DNA from: Umezawaea sp049997955
GTDB lineage: Bacteria > Actinomycetota > Actinomycetes > Mycobacteriales > Pseudonocardiaceae
Length of the DNA stretch: 64,000 bases
Assembly (NCBI GenBank): GCA_049997955.1
Contig: JAEBDY010000002.1
Span: 617,478-681,477 of the forward strand
Direction: 5' to 3'
Shown: one piece after another, positions 62,068 to 64,000 of the stretch
Layout of the letters: every line of letters starts with the position of its first letter
Position numbering within the stretch: the first letter of the stretch is position 1
Notes under the pieces: generated by a model
Seen by the model: the letters and a program-made list of their open reading frames with translations, nothing else
What the model was told of the DNA's origin: nothing
Databases searched by the model: none
Program-made: the position numbers and the translations under genes

Positions 62068-62922
62068 ATGGTCAGCGGCAAGAAGACGAAGGCCAACCGC
62101 GGAAGCGTGCAAGCGGCACGCGCGTCCGTGGTGGCGAGCAAGCCCAAGCCCTGGGGCACCATCGCGGCGGTCATCGCCGTGGTCGCACTCGCGGTCGGTG
62201 TGTTCGGGTACGCGTACTCGAAGATCGACGCGCAGAACGCCAAGGCCGAGGCGCTGGCGGCGTGGACTCCCTCCGACACGAACAAGGACCCGTCGGACAA
62301 GATCGCGGGCGTCGTGAAGAAGGAGTACGAGGCCAGCAAGCACGTCACGGCCACCCAACGGGTCGCCTACGACCAGAGCCCGCCCTTCGGCGGGCCGCAC
62401 GACGGCGTGTGGGCCGACTGCATGGGCACCGTCTACCCGGCGGGCGTCCGCACCGAGAACATGGTCCACGGCCTGGAGCACGGCGCCGTGTGGATCGCCT
62501 ACAACCCGGACAAGGTCACCGGCGACGCCCTCGACAAGCTGAAGGACCGCGTGTCCGGCCAGCCGTACACCCAGATGTCGCCGTACCCCGGCCTCGACAA
62601 GCCCATCTCCCTCCAGTCGTGGGGCCACCAGCTCAAGCTGGAGAGCGCCGACGACGAGCGCATCGACCAGTTCATCCAGTCCCTGCGCCGCAACCCGAAC
62701 ACCTACCCCGAGGTGGGCGCGGCCTGCGACTCGACCAGCTTCCCGGTCGACAGCCCGCCGCCGTTCGTGGCCGAGGCCCCTGGCGCGGACGCCATCCCCA
62801 TGGACGGCGGCACCGTGGCCCCGGCCGAGGGCAGCCAGCCCCCCGCCTCCGGCGCGGCCGACCCGTCCGCCCCGGCCCCGTCCCTCCCGGCCTCCACGCC
62901 CAGCACCCCGCCGAGCAGCTGA
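62068..62922 (+). CDS. DUF3105 membrane-anchored protein
   Basis: A 284-residue protein with a positively charged start, one transmembrane anchor (WGTIAAVIAVVALAVGVFGY, residues ~29-48) and an extracytoplasmic DUF3105 domain (YDQSPPFGGPHDGVWADCMG, NMVHGLEHGAVWIAYNPD). The tail is Pro/Ala/Ser-rich. The conserved GGPH, H-xx-EH and Cys residues suggest metal or redox chemistry, but no function is established. It is 4 bp upstream of the DUF305 gene, a pairing often seen in actinobacteria, and is divergent from argS. The 211 bp between argS and this gene show no convincing promoter for it. Confidence 0.85.
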   Translation: MVSGKKTKANRGSVQAARASVVASKPKPWGTIAAVIAVVALAVGVFGYAYSKIDAQNAKAEALAAWTPSDTNKDPSDKIAGVVKKEYEASKHVTATQRVAYDQSPPFGGPHDGVWADCMGTVYPAGVRTENMVHGLEHGAVWIAYNPDKVTGDALDKLKDRVSGQPYTQMSPYPGLDKPISLQSWGHQLKLESADDERIDQFIQSLRRNPNTYPEVGAACDSTSFPVDSPPPFVAEAPGADAIPMDGGTVAPAEGSQPPASGAADPSAPAPSLPASTPSTPPSS

Positions 62923-62926
62923 CCCG

Positions 62927-63649
62927 ATGATGACCGACACCGAGCAGGACGCGGGCGCGACCGAGCACGTCCAGGACGACCGTCCGACCGGCGGTCCCAC
63001 CCTGGCGAGAACAGTGGTCATCACCGCTGCCGTGCTCGCCGTGCTCCTGCTCGGTGCGGCCATCGGCCTGCTGATCAAGCTGCCGGGCTCCTCGGACGCC
63101 TCCGTGCCCCCGAGGGACTCGGTGGACGTGGGCTTCGCGACCGACATGGCCGCGCACCACCTCCAGGGGGTGCAGATGGCGAACATCGCGCGCGACCGGA
63201 GCACCACCATCGAGATCAAGCAGCTGGCCTTCGACGTCGAGAGCACGCAGCTGGAGCAGATCGGCCGGATGAAGGGCTGGCTGTTCCTCTGGGGCATGCC
63301 GGAGCAGTCCGTGGACGGCACCCACATGGCGTGGATGGAGGAGTCCGCCGAGCACTCCCACTCCACCGAGGCAGGCACCGGCGCCACGGGGATGCCGGGC
63401 ATGGCCTCGTCGGAGGAGCTGACGAAGTTGCGTTCGTTGAGCGGAACCGAGTTGGACACCTTCTTCCTGCAGCTGATGCTGCGACACCACATCGGCGGAG
63501 CGCCGATGGCGGAATACGCGGCCGGACATGCGGGGCAGAGCGTGGTGCGGCTGTTGGCGGACAACATGCTGAAGTCGCAGAGCAGTGAGGTCGACTACAT
63601 GAAGCAACTGCTGACGCAACGTGGAGCCGTTCCGCTACCGCAGAACTGA
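62927..63649 (+). CDS. DUF305 (CopM-like) membrane-anchored protein
   Basis: A 240-residue protein with one N-terminal transmembrane helix (VVITAAVLAVLLLGAAIGLL) and an extracytoplasmic DUF305 four-helix domain: GFATDMAAHHLQGVQMANI and the mirrored FFLQLMLRHHIGGAPMAEY, both with the paired His-His and Met residues. A His/Met-rich middle (AEHSHSTEAG, MPGMASS) fits copper binding, as in cyanobacterial CopM. It follows the DUF3105 gene by 4 bp. Copper binding is inferred from residues. Confidence 0.87.
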   Translation: MMTDTEQDAGATEHVQDDRPTGGPTLARTVVITAAVLAVLLLGAAIGLLIKLPGSSDASVPPRDSVDVGFATDMAAHHLQGVQMANIARDRSTTIEIKQLAFDVESTQLEQIGRMKGWLFLWGMPEQSVDGTHMAWMEESAEHSHSTEAGTGATGMPGMASSEELTKLRSLSGTELDTFFLQLMLRHHIGGAPMAEYAAGHAGQSVVRLLADNMLKSQSSEVDYMKQLLTQRGAVPLPQN

Positions 63650-63860
63650 CGCTGCCCCACCCAGCGGGTACCGGAGCTGCGCGGCCGGTAGTTGGGTCTT
63701 CAGTGGTCGCAGGGCTTGAGTTGTAGGGCACTGAGCTGCCGGACTTTGGGTGCGGAACCCCGAAGCCGGGCGTAGACGCAGAACTCTGACCAGCCACGCC
63801 CTTTGAAGCGCGAACCTAATCTGCCGGACCGCTGAGCCGTGGGACCTGGACTCGCGTGCC

Positions 63861-64000
63861 ACCGCCGGAGCCGACCGCCGGAGCCGACCGCCGGAGCCGA
63901 CCGCCGGAGCCGACCGCCGGAGCCGACCGCCGGAGCCGACCGCCGGAGCCGACCGCCGGAGCCGACCGCCGGAGCCGACCGCCGGAGCCCACCGCCGGAG
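63861..64000. repeat. 13-bp tandem repeat reaching the window edge
   Basis: ACCGCCGGAGCCG is repeated head to tail about 10.8 times without gaps, nearly perfectly (one G-to-C change in the last full copy), and runs out of the window. Because 13 is not a multiple of 3 a coding array would cycle through frames with a 13-residue period. The 211 bp before it (63650-63860) contain no credible gene. Confidence 0.85.

Noticed and set aside
63861..64000. CRISPR array
   Set aside because: The units are 13 bp, contiguous and without spacers; no cas gene is nearby.

Overview
The window is very GC-rich DNA with actinobacterial gene content: GTG/TTG starts, long chains of overlapping genes, a Rho with a long Arg/Gly/Asp-rich extension, an Asp-type MurA, and the gene order argS-lysA-hom-thrC-thrB-rho-rpmE-prfA-prmC-sua5-wecA-atp operon-DUF2550-murA known from mycobacteria and their relatives. 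The style of the secondary-metabolite locus suggests a Pseudonocardiales-type actinomycete (Kutzneria/Saccharothrix/Lentzea-like). That placement is inference, because no rRNA gene or other marker is present.

Region 1 (1-17191) is a biosynthetic locus behind the tail of a sensor kinase. A minus-strand accessory operon (flavodoxin-like oxidoreductase, 14-TM exporter, LysR regulator; 714-3797) is divergent from a 12-gene plus-strand operon (4086-15977) whose genes nearly all overlap. Its genes encode, in order: the two 3-amino-4-hydroxybenzoate (3,4-AHBA) forming enzymes (GriI/GriH type), an aryl-AMP ligase, two acyl carrier proteins, a ketosynthase, a short catalytically degenerate KS-like partner, a second AMP ligase, a Cys-rich small protein, an atypical SDR, and a CreE/CreD-type pair that makes nitrous acid from aspartate. 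A convergent MFS exporter closes it. The set fits the diazotization-dependent deamination pathways known for avenalumic and p-coumaric acid: make 3,4-AHBA, extend it on an ACP, diazotize the amine with nitrite made in the same operon, and replace the diazonium by hydride. It is the most interesting system in the window.

Region 2 (17200-25440) is accessory and rearranged. It holds a 550-bp pyrimidine-skewed degenerate repeat, a MarR regulator, an enoyl-CoA hydratase, a LysE-type exporter, a badly decayed IS5-like remnant, a NarL-type two-component system, a DUF4386 membrane protein, a dead IS5-family element with recognisable inverted repeats, and a GlxA-type regulator divergent from an isochorismatase-like hydrolase.

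Region 3 (25384-63649) is mostly housekeeping, nearly all on the minus strand: ethylmalonyl-CoA mutase, MurA, cobalamin adenosyltransferase, the F1Fo-ATP synthase genes, wecA, sua5, prmC, lpdA, prfA, rpmE, rho, the threonine/lysine genes and argS. Two departures stand out. atpC is split from atpD by a self-contained 4-hydroxybenzoate module (pcaK-like permease, pobA, IclR regulator) bounded by two strong hairpin terminators. A gene at 44167-45807 is broken by two frameshifts, one at a run of ten C. A DUF3105/DUF305 pair follows, and the right edge (63861-64000) runs into a 13-bp tandem repeat that continues out of the window. No tRNA, rRNA or CRISPR array was seen.
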